NCBI GenBank assembly: GCA_001871115.1
Contig: MNUR01000024.1
Span: 1 to 60,758, forward strand
Length of the DNA: 60,758 bases
DNA from: Elusimicrobia bacterium CG1_02_56_21
GTDB lineage: Bacteria > Elusimicrobiota > Elusimicrobia > Elusimicrobiales > UBA9959
Reading direction: 5' to 3'
Shown: positions 8,574-16,390 of the stretch, piece after piece
How the letters are laid out: each line of letters begins with the position of its first letter
Position numbering within the stretch: the first letter of the stretch is position 1
Made by a program: the position numbers and the translations under genes
The notes under the pieces: model-generated
What the model was told of the DNA's origin: nothing
Database searches by the model: none
What the model saw: the letters and a program-made list of their open reading frames with translations, nothing else

Positions 8574-8584
8574 TAAAATTAGCT
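8574..8584 (+). promoter_or_regulatory. -10-like box directly before a start codon (leaderless start)
   Basis: TAAAAT at 8574-8579 is separated by five bases from the ATG at 8585, with no Shine-Dalgarno sequence. It repeats the arrangement seen before yceH and plsY. Confidence 0.45.
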
Positions 8585-9844
8585 ATGTTAAAGTTCCTGG
8601 CCGACCTTAAAAACAGACGGCATAAGCGCGTTTTCGGCGGGCTGGAGATACTTAAGTATATCGGCCCGGGGCTTATCGTTACCGTAGGTTTTATAGATCC
8701 AGGCAACTGGGCTTCCAACCTGGCCGCGGGCTCGCAATACGGCTATACCCTGCTCTGGATGGTCACCCTTTCCACGCTGATGCTGATCATCCTGCAGCAC
8801 AATGTCGCGCATCTCGGCATAGCCACCGGCCTGTGCCTGAGCGAGGCGGCCAGCAAGCATTTGCCGCCGGCGGTTTCCGGCCCGCTGCTCTGGTCGGCGA
8901 TGGGCGCTTCGGTCTCTACTTCACTTGCAGAGATACTTGGCGGGGCTATAGCCCTGCAGATGCTTTTTAATATACCGGTAAAGATCGGTTCCGTGCTGGT
9001 GACCGCGCTCATCCTCTACTTCCTGCTTTCAAATACCTACCGCAGGCTTGAGAAATGGATAATCGGCTTCGTTTCGCTTATCGGTATCTCCTTTATTTAT
9101 GAGCTTAAGCTGGCCCCGGTGGACTGGGGCCAGGCCGCCGCCGGCTGGGTTACCCCGGCCCTCCCGGCCGGTTCAATGCTGATAGTCATGAGCGTGCTGG
9201 GCGCCGTGGTAATGCCGCATAATTTATTCCTCCATTCCGAGATAATACAGAGCCGCCAGTGGAACCTGAAAGATGAAAAGATAATTAACAAACAGCTTAA
9301 ATACGAGTTCGCCGACACTCTCCTGTCCATGCTGATAGGCTGGGCCATAAACAGCGCGATGATAATCATGGCCGCCGCTACTTTCTTCGCCGTCGGCGCC
9401 CCGGTGAGCGAGCTGGCCCAGGCCAAAGAAACCCTGGTCCCTCTGCTGGGGCAGTCCTCGGGGCTGGTATTCGCGCTGGCGCTGCTTTTTGCCGGCATAG
9501 CCTCAAGCGTAACTTCGGGGATGGCCGGCGGATCCATCCTGGCAGGAATATACGGCGAGCCGCTTAATCTGAAAGACAGCCACAGCAAGCTGGGCGTCTA
9601 TCTTTCGGTGCTGCCGGCGCTGCTGCTTATCTTTTTTGTTTCCGATCCTTTTAAAGGCCTGGTAATTTCGCAGATGGTACTCAGCGTGCAGCTTCCGTTC
9701 ACTATCTTCCTGCAGCTCTATCTTACTTCTTCCAAAAAAGTCATGGGCAGTTACGCTAACGGGCCCTGGACGCTTTTCACCCTGGTCTCTATAGGCCTGG
9801 CGGTAAGCTACCTTAATATAAAACTGCTGCTCAGCCTGTTGTGA
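8585..9844 (+). CDS. Nramp (MntH-type) divalent metal transporter
   Basis: 419 residues with about eleven membrane segments. Nramp motifs are clear: the metal-site DPGN in GFIDPGNWASNLAAG (segment 1), the MPHNLFLHSEIIQSR motif in segment 6, and a helix with GQSSGLVFALALLFAGIASSV. Nramp proteins import Mn2+ or Fe2+ with protons across the inner membrane. An in-frame upstream ATG exists at 8543, but the conserved protein begins at MLKFLADL. The stop overlaps the next gene's GTG start (GTGA), so the two are translationally linked. Confidence 0.93.
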   Translation: MLKFLADLKNRRHKRVFGGLEILKYIGPGLIVTVGFIDPGNWASNLAAGSQYGYTLLWMVTLSTLMLIILQHNVAHLGIATGLCLSEAASKHLPPAVSGPLLWSAMGASVSTSLAEILGGAIALQMLFNIPVKIGSVLVTALILYFLLSNTYRRLEKWIIGFVSLIGISFIYELKLAPVDWGQAAAGWVTPALPAGSMLIVMSVLGAVVMPHNLFLHSEIIQSRQWNLKDEKIINKQLKYEFADTLLSMLIGWAINSAMIIMAAATFFAVGAPVSELAQAKETLVPLLGQSSGLVFALALLFAGIASSVTSGMAGGSILAGIYGEPLNLKDSHSKLGVYLSVLPALLLIFFVSDPFKGLVISQMVLSVQLPFTIFLQLYLTSSKKVMGSYANGPWTLFTLVSIGLAVSYLNIKLLLSLL

Positions 9845-10554
9845 ACCGAATGAACAAGGCAGGGCTTATAAACCTGATAAAAGCTTCCGGCCTGCCGGAA
9901 CCTCTCAGGGCTTATCTCTGCGGGGTGCTGGCCGGGAACCTGCCCTTTTCCCTGAGGGAGGCTCTTAAAAAAGAGCCGGATAAATTTATTAAAGACGCGG
10001 CAGGGCTGCTTCGGGAAGCCGGCCTGGCTCTTGGCCGTTCTCCGGAAGAGGCTCTTTCTATGAGCGGTTTCGACAGTAATAACCTGGCGCCTGACAGGCT
10101 GGAGGCGGCGCTGGCGGAACTTCTTGCCGTGGTTTTTCTGTGCTCAGAGGGTTTTTCCGGCCTGGGATTCATAGCCCGGGGCCGCGGCAAGACTGCGGAT
10201 ATCTCGGGCTCGCGCGGCGGGCTTGCTTACGCTTTTGAGGTCTGTTCGGCCCGGACGGCCGCTGCGGATTTTACTGTTGATTTTCTTGAGCTGAAGTACG
10301 ACAAGAAAATACGGCAGGCCAAAGTTTCAGGGAAGAGGGGCGGGCTGGACCGCGCGGGCCTCGTCCTGGTAGCCGGGCCGCCGGTTTTTTTGCGCTTTAG
10401 CCGTGACGGGGGGCTGGGGGCTATGGCCCGGGGGGTTTATGAACGGAAGAACAGACCTCGGGCCACTCATATCTGCCTTCTGGCCGGCGGCAAAGCGGCA
10501 GTTTTCCCCGATTGGGAGACCTACCTGCGCGCCGCGCCTGTAAGAAAAATTTAA
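9841..10554 (+). CDS. Hypothetical protein, possibly nuclease-like
   Basis: 237 residues starting at GTG 9841, which overlaps the Nramp stop, or at ATG 9850. It has a helical N-terminal half and a C-terminal half with GKTADISGSRGGLAYAFEVC followed by ELKYDKKIRQAKVSGKRGG. The spacing of Asp, Glu-Val and Lys residues recalls a PD-(D/E)XK core, but the match is weak and I do not assign a function. No signal peptide or membrane segment is seen. Gene overlap suggests co-expression with the metal transporter. Confidence 0.65.
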   Translation: MNRMNKAGLINLIKASGLPEPLRAYLCGVLAGNLPFSLREALKKEPDKFIKDAAGLLREAGLALGRSPEEALSMSGFDSNNLAPDRLEAALAELLAVVFLCSEGFSGLGFIARGRGKTADISGSRGGLAYAFEVCSARTAAADFTVDFLELKYDKKIRQAKVSGKRGGLDRAGLVLVAGPPVFLRFSRDGGLGAMARGVYERKNRPRATHICLLAGGKAAVFPDWETYLRAAPVRKI

Positions 10555-10558
10555 ACAT

Positions 10559-12511
10559 CTAATACGTACCCATCTCGGGAACCTCGCCGGCAATAGGGAG
10601 GGGGGCTGCCTCATGGGCGCTTCTTTGGAAACCCAGGCGGGCCCACACCGGGCAGAGGGCAAGCCCCAGGATTATGTTCAGGCCTATCCACACCGAGGGC
10701 CAGGGGCAGATAGCAGGCGGCGGACTGCCTACCAGGGCGGAGCCTAAACCTATTAAAAGGCAGAATACCGAAACCCCTGCGGCCGCTACGGCTCCCAGCG
10801 CTACCAGCAATTGCCGGGGGCCTGCATAGCCGCTGTCCCCGCATTCCCGGGCCACCGGTCCCCAGAAACCCTTGGGGCGGACCAGCCGGTAAAAATGATG
10901 CAGATGTTTTTTGTCCTCAGACCCGAAATAAAATATAGCGGCCAGGGAGGCGGCTGAGGAAAGTGCGGCCATTATCAGCAGGCGCAGGGCCGAGTCCTGT
11001 ACCCAGAGCAGGAGCGGCAGCGCGGCTATAGCCGAGACCCCTATCGCCGCGATCTCGGACCAGGCGTTGACCCGCCACCAGAGCCAGCGCATTACAAGTA
11101 TCGGCCCCATTCCAGCTCCAAGCAGCAGGCTGGCCTGCCAGGCCTGGTTGATGGAGGAAAGTCTTGTCATGATCACCAGGGCGATGAGGACGAGCATCAG
11201 GTTGGAACCGCGGGCAACCCAGACCAGAGCCTTGCCGCCGGGCTCTTTCTTGAGCCAGGCCTGGCAGATTATTCTCTTGAAGATATCATTGGCCCAGTAG
11301 GAGGAGCCCCAGTTTATATGGGTGTCTACCGTAGAGGCAAGGGCGGCGAGCATGCCGGTTATCATCAGGCCTTTTATTCCCACCGGCAGCAGCTCCGCCA
11401 TCCCGCGGATATAAACGCCCTCCCTGTCCGCCTGCAGCAGCTCTCCCGTGAGGGCGGCAACCGGGGGGTACAGCACAAGCAGGCCGACCCCGAGCGGCAG
11501 CCACAGAAGGCTGCGCATCAGGACCTGGGTCCCGGTAAAAACTATCGCCGCGACTTTGGCCTGTTTCTCGTTTTTACAGGCCATAGAGCGCTGCGCAAGG
11601 TAGCCGGTCCCGTCCGAGTTAAGCTGTATTATCCATTGCAGCGCGAACAGCGCCAGCAGGGGAAAAGTGGCGTTATAGGAACGGTCCGGGGTGAATGCCA
11701 GTATTTCCGAGGGCTTTATCCCGCCCAGGGTTCCGGCCAGGTAGATCGCCTGCATTTTCTCATGGATACCTGATATCCCCCCGGCTTTTACAAAAACTAT
11801 CGCGGCAAAAAGGAAGGTGGCTCCGAACATTATGAACACCTGTACTACATCGGTATCCACAACGCTGCGCAATCCTCCCGTAGCGGAATAAAACGTGGTC
11901 ACCGTCAGGATCGAGAGAACGGAGATAAGGTTATTGGCGGAAAGTACCCAGACATTCACGCTGTCCAACGGGGCGCTGGTCAGTTTCAGTCCCAAAGCCT
12001 GCACTAGGTGCAGGAAAGGTTCGAAGGCGCCGGCTGGCAGCCAGGCGTTCCAGAGCAGGAAAGGTTCCGCTATCCTGGACGCCGCGAAAAAGACCCAGGC
12101 CAGGACTACGCAGTTGAAAATGGTCCCGAAATAGAAAGCCTTGAACCCGCGCAGGGCGAGGGCTCGCCCGCCGCCGTAGCGGACTTCGGTCAGTTCGGCG
12201 TCCGTAATGACGCCGGCGCGCCGCCAATGGGAGGAGAGCACAAATCCCATCATAAGGAAAGAAAGGGCGTATATCCACATCTGCCAGAGGCCGAAAATTC
12301 CGGACACGGCTATAATGCCCGTTACTAAAAGCGGGGTGTCGGCGGCGAACTGGGTGGCCGCCATGCTCAGTCCGGCTTTCCAGCCCGGCAGCGACCGGCC
12401 GGCCAAAAAATATTCCTGCAGGTCTTTGGAAGCGGCTTCCTTGTTACGGAAGCCGGAAGCGACGGAATAGATTATAAAAGCGGCGATAATCGCGATATCA
12501 AGACCAGCCAT
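10559..12511 (-). CDS. Sodium:solute symporter family (SSF/SSS) transporter
   Basis: 650 residues with at least 13 predicted membrane helices. The N-terminus (FFLAGRS-type motif EYFLAGRSLPGWKAGLSMAAT, then TDAELTEVRYGG) is diagnostic of the SSS family, whose LeuT-like fold couples Na+ entry to uptake of sugars, amino acids or organic anions. The C-terminal 150 residues carry extra helices and a loop (HHFYRLVRPKGFWGPV) beyond the core. The substrate cannot be read from the sequence. Close relatives in GC-rich anaerobes are often annotated only as Na+:solute symporter. Confidence 0.9.
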   Translation of the reverse strand: MAGLDIAIIAAFIIYSVASGFRNKEAASKDLQEYFLAGRSLPGWKAGLSMAATQFAADTPLLVTGIIAVSGIFGLWQMWIYALSFLMMGFVLSSHWRRAGVITDAELTEVRYGGGRALALRGFKAFYFGTIFNCVVLAWVFFAASRIAEPFLLWNAWLPAGAFEPFLHLVQALGLKLTSAPLDSVNVWVLSANNLISVLSILTVTTFYSATGGLRSVVDTDVVQVFIMFGATFLFAAIVFVKAGGISGIHEKMQAIYLAGTLGGIKPSEILAFTPDRSYNATFPLLALFALQWIIQLNSDGTGYLAQRSMACKNEKQAKVAAIVFTGTQVLMRSLLWLPLGVGLLVLYPPVAALTGELLQADREGVYIRGMAELLPVGIKGLMITGMLAALASTVDTHINWGSSYWANDIFKRIICQAWLKKEPGGKALVWVARGSNLMLVLIALVIMTRLSSINQAWQASLLLGAGMGPILVMRWLWWRVNAWSEIAAIGVSAIAALPLLLWVQDSALRLLIMAALSSAASLAAIFYFGSEDKKHLHHFYRLVRPKGFWGPVARECGDSGYAGPRQLLVALGAVAAAGVSVFCLLIGLGSALVGSPPPAICPWPSVWIGLNIILGLALCPVWARLGFQRSAHEAAPLPIAGEVPEMGTY

Positions 12512-12595
12512 TGACGAGCCTCCCGGGACTATAAGGTGCGGCCTTCCTCCAGTTGAATTTATTTTATAGTAACAATTTAGCCGGGATAGTTCCAG

Positions 12596-12626
12596 TAAAC
12601 TTTTCCGGGCTTAAACTTTTCCGGGC
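12596..12626. repeat. Tandem 15-bp direct repeat upstream of the symporter gene
   Basis: TAAACTTTTCCGGGC occurs at 12596-12610 and again at 12612-12626, one base apart. It lies about 85 nt upstream of the symporter start, so paired protein-binding sites are possible; nothing else in the sequence supports a specific regulator. Confidence 0.5.
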
Positions 12627-12742
12627 AGTGACGTTAAATGGCCTTTAAGGAGAGGGTTTTTTTTGTCTTTTGTTAATGACCGGTTATCCGGGAGGCCTAT
12701 GCCGGGGTGGGTATAATAGCCGCGGGCCAATAGGTCCTGTGA

Positions 12743-12785
12743 CCCTTTTCCATAAGTGTGACTAATGTTACACTTTGTATAAGGG
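12743..12785. promoter_or_regulatory. Dyad-symmetric operator-like element upstream of a response regulator
   Basis: AAGTGT and ACACTT form a perfect inverted repeat nine bases apart (12754-12775), nested within outer arms CCCTT and AAGGG. TATAAG at 12778-12783 could serve as a -10 box, so a factor bound here would overlap a promoter for the receiver-domain gene at 12842. The remaining bases from 12512 to 12841 show no gene. Confidence 0.4.
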
Positions 12786-12841
12786 TGAGGGCTTGTGCGG
12801 AACAGGTCAGCGGGGCTTTGCGGGTTTTTTAAAGGCGGGAA

Positions 12842-13195
12842 ATGTCCATAAAAATACTTGCGGCTGACGACGATAAGGCTATGATTAGTCTCTATCTCCG
12901 TATTTTCAGCGGAACGGATTATTCAGTCTCTACGGCTTTAACTTTCGAAGAGGCTTCCGGCCTGCTGCGCAGCGAGGATTATGACTTGCTGATAACTGAT
13001 TATATGTTCCCGGACGGCCTGGGCACCGGGCTTATCAAGCTCTTCAAAGAAGTTAAGAAGGGAGCTAAAAGCCTCATCGTAACCGGTTCTCCGTACGCCA
13101 AAGAAAAGATCCTGGCGGAAGGCGCGGAGGTCTTGCTTGAAAAGCCGTTTAAGATGGACCAGCTCCTGGCCGAGGTGGCAAAAGTTCTTGGATAG
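12842..13195 (+). CDS. Stand-alone response regulator receiver domain (CheY-like)
   Basis: 117 residues containing only a receiver domain. The acidic pair D9/D10 (AADDD), phosphoacceptor D53 (LLITDYMF), T81 (IVTGS) and K101 (LEKPF) are all in place, so it should accept phosphate from a histidine kinase. There is no DNA-binding or enzymatic output domain and no kinase beside it. The gene starts with a good ribosome site (AGGCGGG) and ends before a strong terminator, so it is probably monocistronic. Confidence 0.9.
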   Translation: MSIKILAADDDKAMISLYLRIFSGTDYSVSTALTFEEASGLLRSEDYDLLITDYMFPDGLGTGLIKLFKEVKKGAKSLIVTGSPYAKEKILAEGAEVLLEKPFKMDQLLAEVAKVLG

Positions 13196-13222
13196 TAAGC
13201 TGGCTATTTAAATAAACAGCGT

Positions 13223-13250
13223 ACCGGCCGCGAACGCGGCCGGTTTTTTA
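13223..13250 (+). terminator. Rho-independent terminator after the receiver-domain gene
   Basis: ACCGGCCGCG, a two-base loop, CGCGGCCGGT and then TTTTTT. It separates this gene from the convergent gene that ends at 13252. Confidence 0.9.
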
Positions 13251-13251
13251 T

Positions 13252-13791
13252 TCAGCGGCGCAGGAGCGCGCCCAGAGAGGAAATGAATTCGCCGGGGTTC
13301 TCCGGGCTGAGAACGAAAAGGGTTTTTTCGGTCTTTATCTCTACCAGTTCCGAAAGCCTTGTGGCGTAGGCCCGGTATTTACCGACGCCTCTCTTCCAGA
13401 AAAGGCCGTAGTAGCCGTAATAACCAGAAGTCCCCATAAGGCGGAGGCTTCCTTTCAGTATCCCGTCCCGGGCTGGCCGCACTTCCTTTATTTCGCCGAG
13501 CGGTATGGTTATTGGTTTTATTCTGCGGTCTATTAAAAGGTTTATGTCGTCTATAACATAACCGCGCGGCGCCATAGCCCGCGTAATATAGGCAGTTGCC
13601 GGGAGCAATGCCGCAAGCAGGAGCAATTCCGCGCCAGGGCGGCCAGGGCTCACTCCGGCCTGGCCGAATTTGTTTTTATACCAAAAGAAGGCCGTCAGTG
13701 CGGCCGGGGCGAGCAGAATAACGGACACTATGCTGGTGGTTATCGTGAGCAGTCTGTCCATCTCCGCTTTATAGTATTTTTGCATGTTCAT
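13252..13791 (-). CDS. Membrane protein with bacterial PH domain (bPH_5-like)
   Basis: 179 residues. Two membrane helices (residues about 14-36 and 52-68) are followed by a PH-like domain running from YVIDDINLLIDRR through ITIPLGEIKEVRP, then an aromatic/glycine stretch (GTSGYYGYYGLF), GVGKYRAYATRLSELVEI and FVLSPENPGEFI. This order matches the PF10882 bacterial PH family. It overlaps the upstream gene by 4 nt and so belongs to a two-gene operon. Ligand and function are unknown. Confidence 0.75.
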   Translation of the reverse strand: MNMQKYYKAEMDRLLTITTSIVSVILLAPAALTAFFWYKNKFGQAGVSPGRPGAELLLLAALLPATAYITRAMAPRGYVIDDINLLIDRRIKPITIPLGEIKEVRPARDGILKGSLRLMGTSGYYGYYGLFWKRGVGKYRAYATRLSELVEIKTEKTLFVLSPENPGEFISSLGALLRR

Positions 13792-14570
13792 CCTTTCGCG
13801 GCCAGCATTAGGCGCAGTGTTTCTTTTTCCAGGTCCGCCAGCGAATCGTAAGGGAGGAGAGTAAGCTGTTTTGCCTCCAATATGGCCCGCAGTCCGGCGT
13901 TTTTAAAGGCGGAGGGGGTGAAAGAAGCCAGTTCGGCGGCCAGCAGGCGGAAGTTCAGCTGGCTGGAATAAGTTATCTTTTTCTTCAGGCAGGAAAAATT
14001 AAAATTATCGGAGCTCAGGCGCAGCCGCCGCGGCCCGGCGGAAAATATTATATCCAGGTAAAAAGACATCTCCGAACTTTTAACCTCTTTTTTAACCTCC
14101 CGGTTCTTCCCGAACCCTATTGGCAGTCCGGTCACGGCCATTATGCCGAGCCTTACGGCTTTTTCCTGGCCGGAAGGGCCTTCGGTTGTTTTAACCGTCC
14201 TAAGTGTTCCTTCTTTTATCGGGGCCGCGGCCAGCACAATTATATCTCCCGGACCGGCCGTAACGTTCAGGCCGCCGGATCCCGTGAAAGAAGCCGTACC
14301 GTTCTCAAAAAACGCTTTTGTTATCCTTTCTTCGGGCGGCAGACCCGGCTGGGGAGACGGAAGTCTGGTGGCCGGGATGCCGAAGTCGGCGCAGAGCCCG
14401 GCCAATTGGCCGGCGGCGGCTTCTTCCAGGTCCGAGCCCAGGACGCCCCAGCAATGCCGGGCGGCCGCCGCCGCGCTGGCGGGGTCCAGTTTTAAAAATT
14501 CGCCAAGAATCTTCGCCAGAATTGAGAATTCCGGGGCTTTTTCGCCCGCTGTTATGACCATAAAAGACAT
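13788..14570 (-). CDS. Hypothetical cytosolic protein, paired with the PH-domain gene
   Basis: 260 residues, no signal peptide and no clear membrane helix. The N-terminus is helical and alanine-rich; the middle has GDIIVLAAAPIKEG, which resembles a buried beta strand, and the C-terminus is helical with PYDSLADLEKETLRL. I recognise no family. It overlaps the PH-domain gene by 4 nt. TAGAAT lies six bases upstream of the ATG with no ribosome site, another possible leaderless start. Confidence 0.65.
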   Translation of the reverse strand: MSFMVITAGEKAPEFSILAKILGEFLKLDPASAAAAARHCWGVLGSDLEEAAAGQLAGLCADFGIPATRLPSPQPGLPPEERITKAFFENGTASFTGSGGLNVTAGPGDIIVLAAAPIKEGTLRTVKTTEGPSGQEKAVRLGIMAVTGLPIGFGKNREVKKEVKSSEMSFYLDIIFSAGPRRLRLSSDNFNFSCLKKKITYSSQLNFRLLAAELASFTPSAFKNAGLRAILEAKQLTLLPYDSLADLEKETLRLMLAAKG

Positions 14571-14582
14571 TCCATTATTCTA
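14571..14582 (-). promoter_or_regulatory. -10-like box directly before a start codon (leaderless start)
   Basis: On the minus strand TAGAAT (14577-14582) is followed by six bases (AATGGA) and then the ATG at 14570. There is no Shine-Dalgarno sequence. Confidence 0.4.
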
Positions 14583-14647
14583 ACAAATCGGGCTCGGCCA
14601 AGATGTATAATGGTTGGGAAGCAGTATTTTTCCCGGGGAGATAATAT

Positions 14648-15988
14648 ATGGGCAAAAAAACAATATTCGCGCTATTTATGCTGGTTTTTGCAGGCGTCCT
14701 GGCGGCCAGGCCGGCGGAAGAATCCGCCGGGCCAAAAACGCAGGAAGTTAAAACCGTGCTGGTGGCTCCTTATTCCGGTGTGATCACCCCGGCCGCGGCT
14801 GAATTTATTACCCAGGCTATTGATAAGGTTAACGGCCCGGGTGGCGCGGACCTGCTGGTGATAGCGCTGGATACTCCCGGCGGCCTGGATTCCTCCATGC
14901 GCGTTATAATACAGGCTATGCTGGCCTCCAAAAAGCCGGTGGGAGTGTATGTTTCTCCGCAGGGAGCCCGCGCGGCCTCGGCAGGGGTATTTATTTCAAT
15001 GGCTTCCCCGCTGGTGGGGATGGCGCCGGGAACAAATATCGGGGCGGCGCACCCGGTCATGATGGGGGCTGTTCCCAAAGGGCTGGGAGAGAAAGTGGAA
15101 AAGAAAAAAGAGCCTATGGAGGAGAAGGTTTTAAACGACGCCTCCGCTTATATTAAATCCATCGCCGAGAAGACCGGGCGCAATGTGGAATGGGCTATGA
15201 AGGCTGTAACCAAAAGCGATTCTATTTCAGCCCTGGAGGCGGTGAAGGTCGGCGTGGCGGACTTTGTGGCCGCGGACCTGAATGAATTCCTGGCCAAGGC
15301 GGACGGGCGCAAGGCGGGGGATTTCGGCAGGCTGCGGATCAGCAAGCCGGCGGTTGAATATGCGGGAATGACCCGCAGGCAGAAGTTCCTGGCCACTATT
15401 ACCGATCCCAATATAGCGATGATACTGATGAGCATCGGGGCGGCGGGGCTTTTTATAGAACTCTATAATCCGGGCCTGATACTTCCGGGTGTGGTTGGCG
15501 CGGTATCGCTGGTGATGGCTTTTTATTCTTTTCAGACCCTTTCGGTCAATTTCGCCGGGATAGCGCTGATAATCCTGGGCTTCGTGTTCTTTATAGCGGA
15601 GATCAAGGTTATCAGCTACGGCCTGCTTACGCTGGCCGGGGCTTTGTCTATTCTGCTGGGCGGGCTGATGCTGTTCAACCAGCCCTCAATGGGAGGTCTC
15701 GCAATATCTATGAGTATGCTTATTTCTACGATAGTTGGTCTGATAGCGGTGGTGGCCGGAGTGGCTTATCTCGCCCTGCGCGCGCAGCTGCGCCAGGTTG
15801 TGACGGGCATCGAGAGCCTTAAGGGCAAGAAAGGACTGGCGAAGACGGCTCTTAACCCTAATGGAACTGTGCTGGTAGAGGGGGAACTCTGGCAGGCGGA
15901 GAGCGTCTCCGGAGACATCCCCGACGGCGCCCAGATAGACGTCACCGCAGTAGAAGGTTTTAAAGTCCGCGTCCGCGCGGTGAAATAA
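14648..15988 (+). CDS. nfeD: NfeD-family membrane serine protease (long form)
   Basis: 446 residues: an N-terminal signal/anchor, a ClpP-fold protease domain, four membrane helices (about residues 255-385) and a C-terminal OB-fold NfeD domain. The catalytic Ser111 in ARAASAGVFIS and Lys170 in AYIKS match the Ser-Lys dyad of the archaeal 1510-N protease, which cleaves stomatin. No stomatin/SPFH gene lies beside it here, although one usually accompanies the long form. A GGGGAG ribosome site precedes the ATG, and a TATAAT at 14606 may be its -10 box. Confidence 0.93.
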   Translation: MGKKTIFALFMLVFAGVLAARPAEESAGPKTQEVKTVLVAPYSGVITPAAAEFITQAIDKVNGPGGADLLVIALDTPGGLDSSMRVIIQAMLASKKPVGVYVSPQGARAASAGVFISMASPLVGMAPGTNIGAAHPVMMGAVPKGLGEKVEKKKEPMEEKVLNDASAYIKSIAEKTGRNVEWAMKAVTKSDSISALEAVKVGVADFVAADLNEFLAKADGRKAGDFGRLRISKPAVEYAGMTRRQKFLATITDPNIAMILMSIGAAGLFIELYNPGLILPGVVGAVSLVMAFYSFQTLSVNFAGIALIILGFVFFIAEIKVISYGLLTLAGALSILLGGLMLFNQPSMGGLAISMSMLISTIVGLIAVVAGVAYLALRAQLRQVVTGIESLKGKKGLAKTALNPNGTVLVEGELWQAESVSGDIPDGAQIDVTAVEGFKVRVRAVK

Positions 15989-16275
15989 GAAGAAAAGAAT
16001 AAAGACCGCGAGATGTTAAGCCGGGGCGGCGGCCGGGGGTACCGGAACGCAAAAACAGGGTCGGGACACACCGTGCCCGCCTTTCCCCGGCAGGAAAGTG
16101 GCCTTTGGCCACGCGCCCTCCGCGCTTACGTAAGCGTCGGGCTCCGGCAGGGTTTTGCTAACCCGGTCCCCCCGCCCGCCGCCGGGTTCGCGTCTTGCGG
16201 ACTTCCGCCTTAACCTGTCCTGCCTCCCCTTAACACCGGAATAATGGCGCTTATTTATATTTATATTAAAGAAAG
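15989..16275. other. Intergenic region with GC-rich palindromes, no gene seen
   Basis: No convincing reading frame is present. The stretch contains GCGCTTACGTAAGCG (near 16122) and other GC-rich inverted segments. A segment near 16041 beginning GGAACGCAAAA partly resembles one near 28355, so it may hold a dispersed repeat or structured RNA. Confidence 0.4.
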
Positions 16276-16304
16276 TTGAAAATAAACAGGCTTTGTGTCA
16301 TAAT
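16276..16304 (+). promoter_or_regulatory. Sigma-70-type promoter of clpC
   Basis: TTGAAA at 16276-16281, a 17-bp spacer and CATAAT at 16299-16304. Transcription would start about 80 nt before the clpC ATG. I see no CIRCE or CtsR operator in the leader. Confidence 0.65.
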
Positions 16305-16390
16305 ATAGGTTCGGCATAGTCCAAAAATGCCGCGTTTTTTTGTTTATCTTTAACTGATTTTCCGCTTTCTATCTTTACGGAGGAACTACA

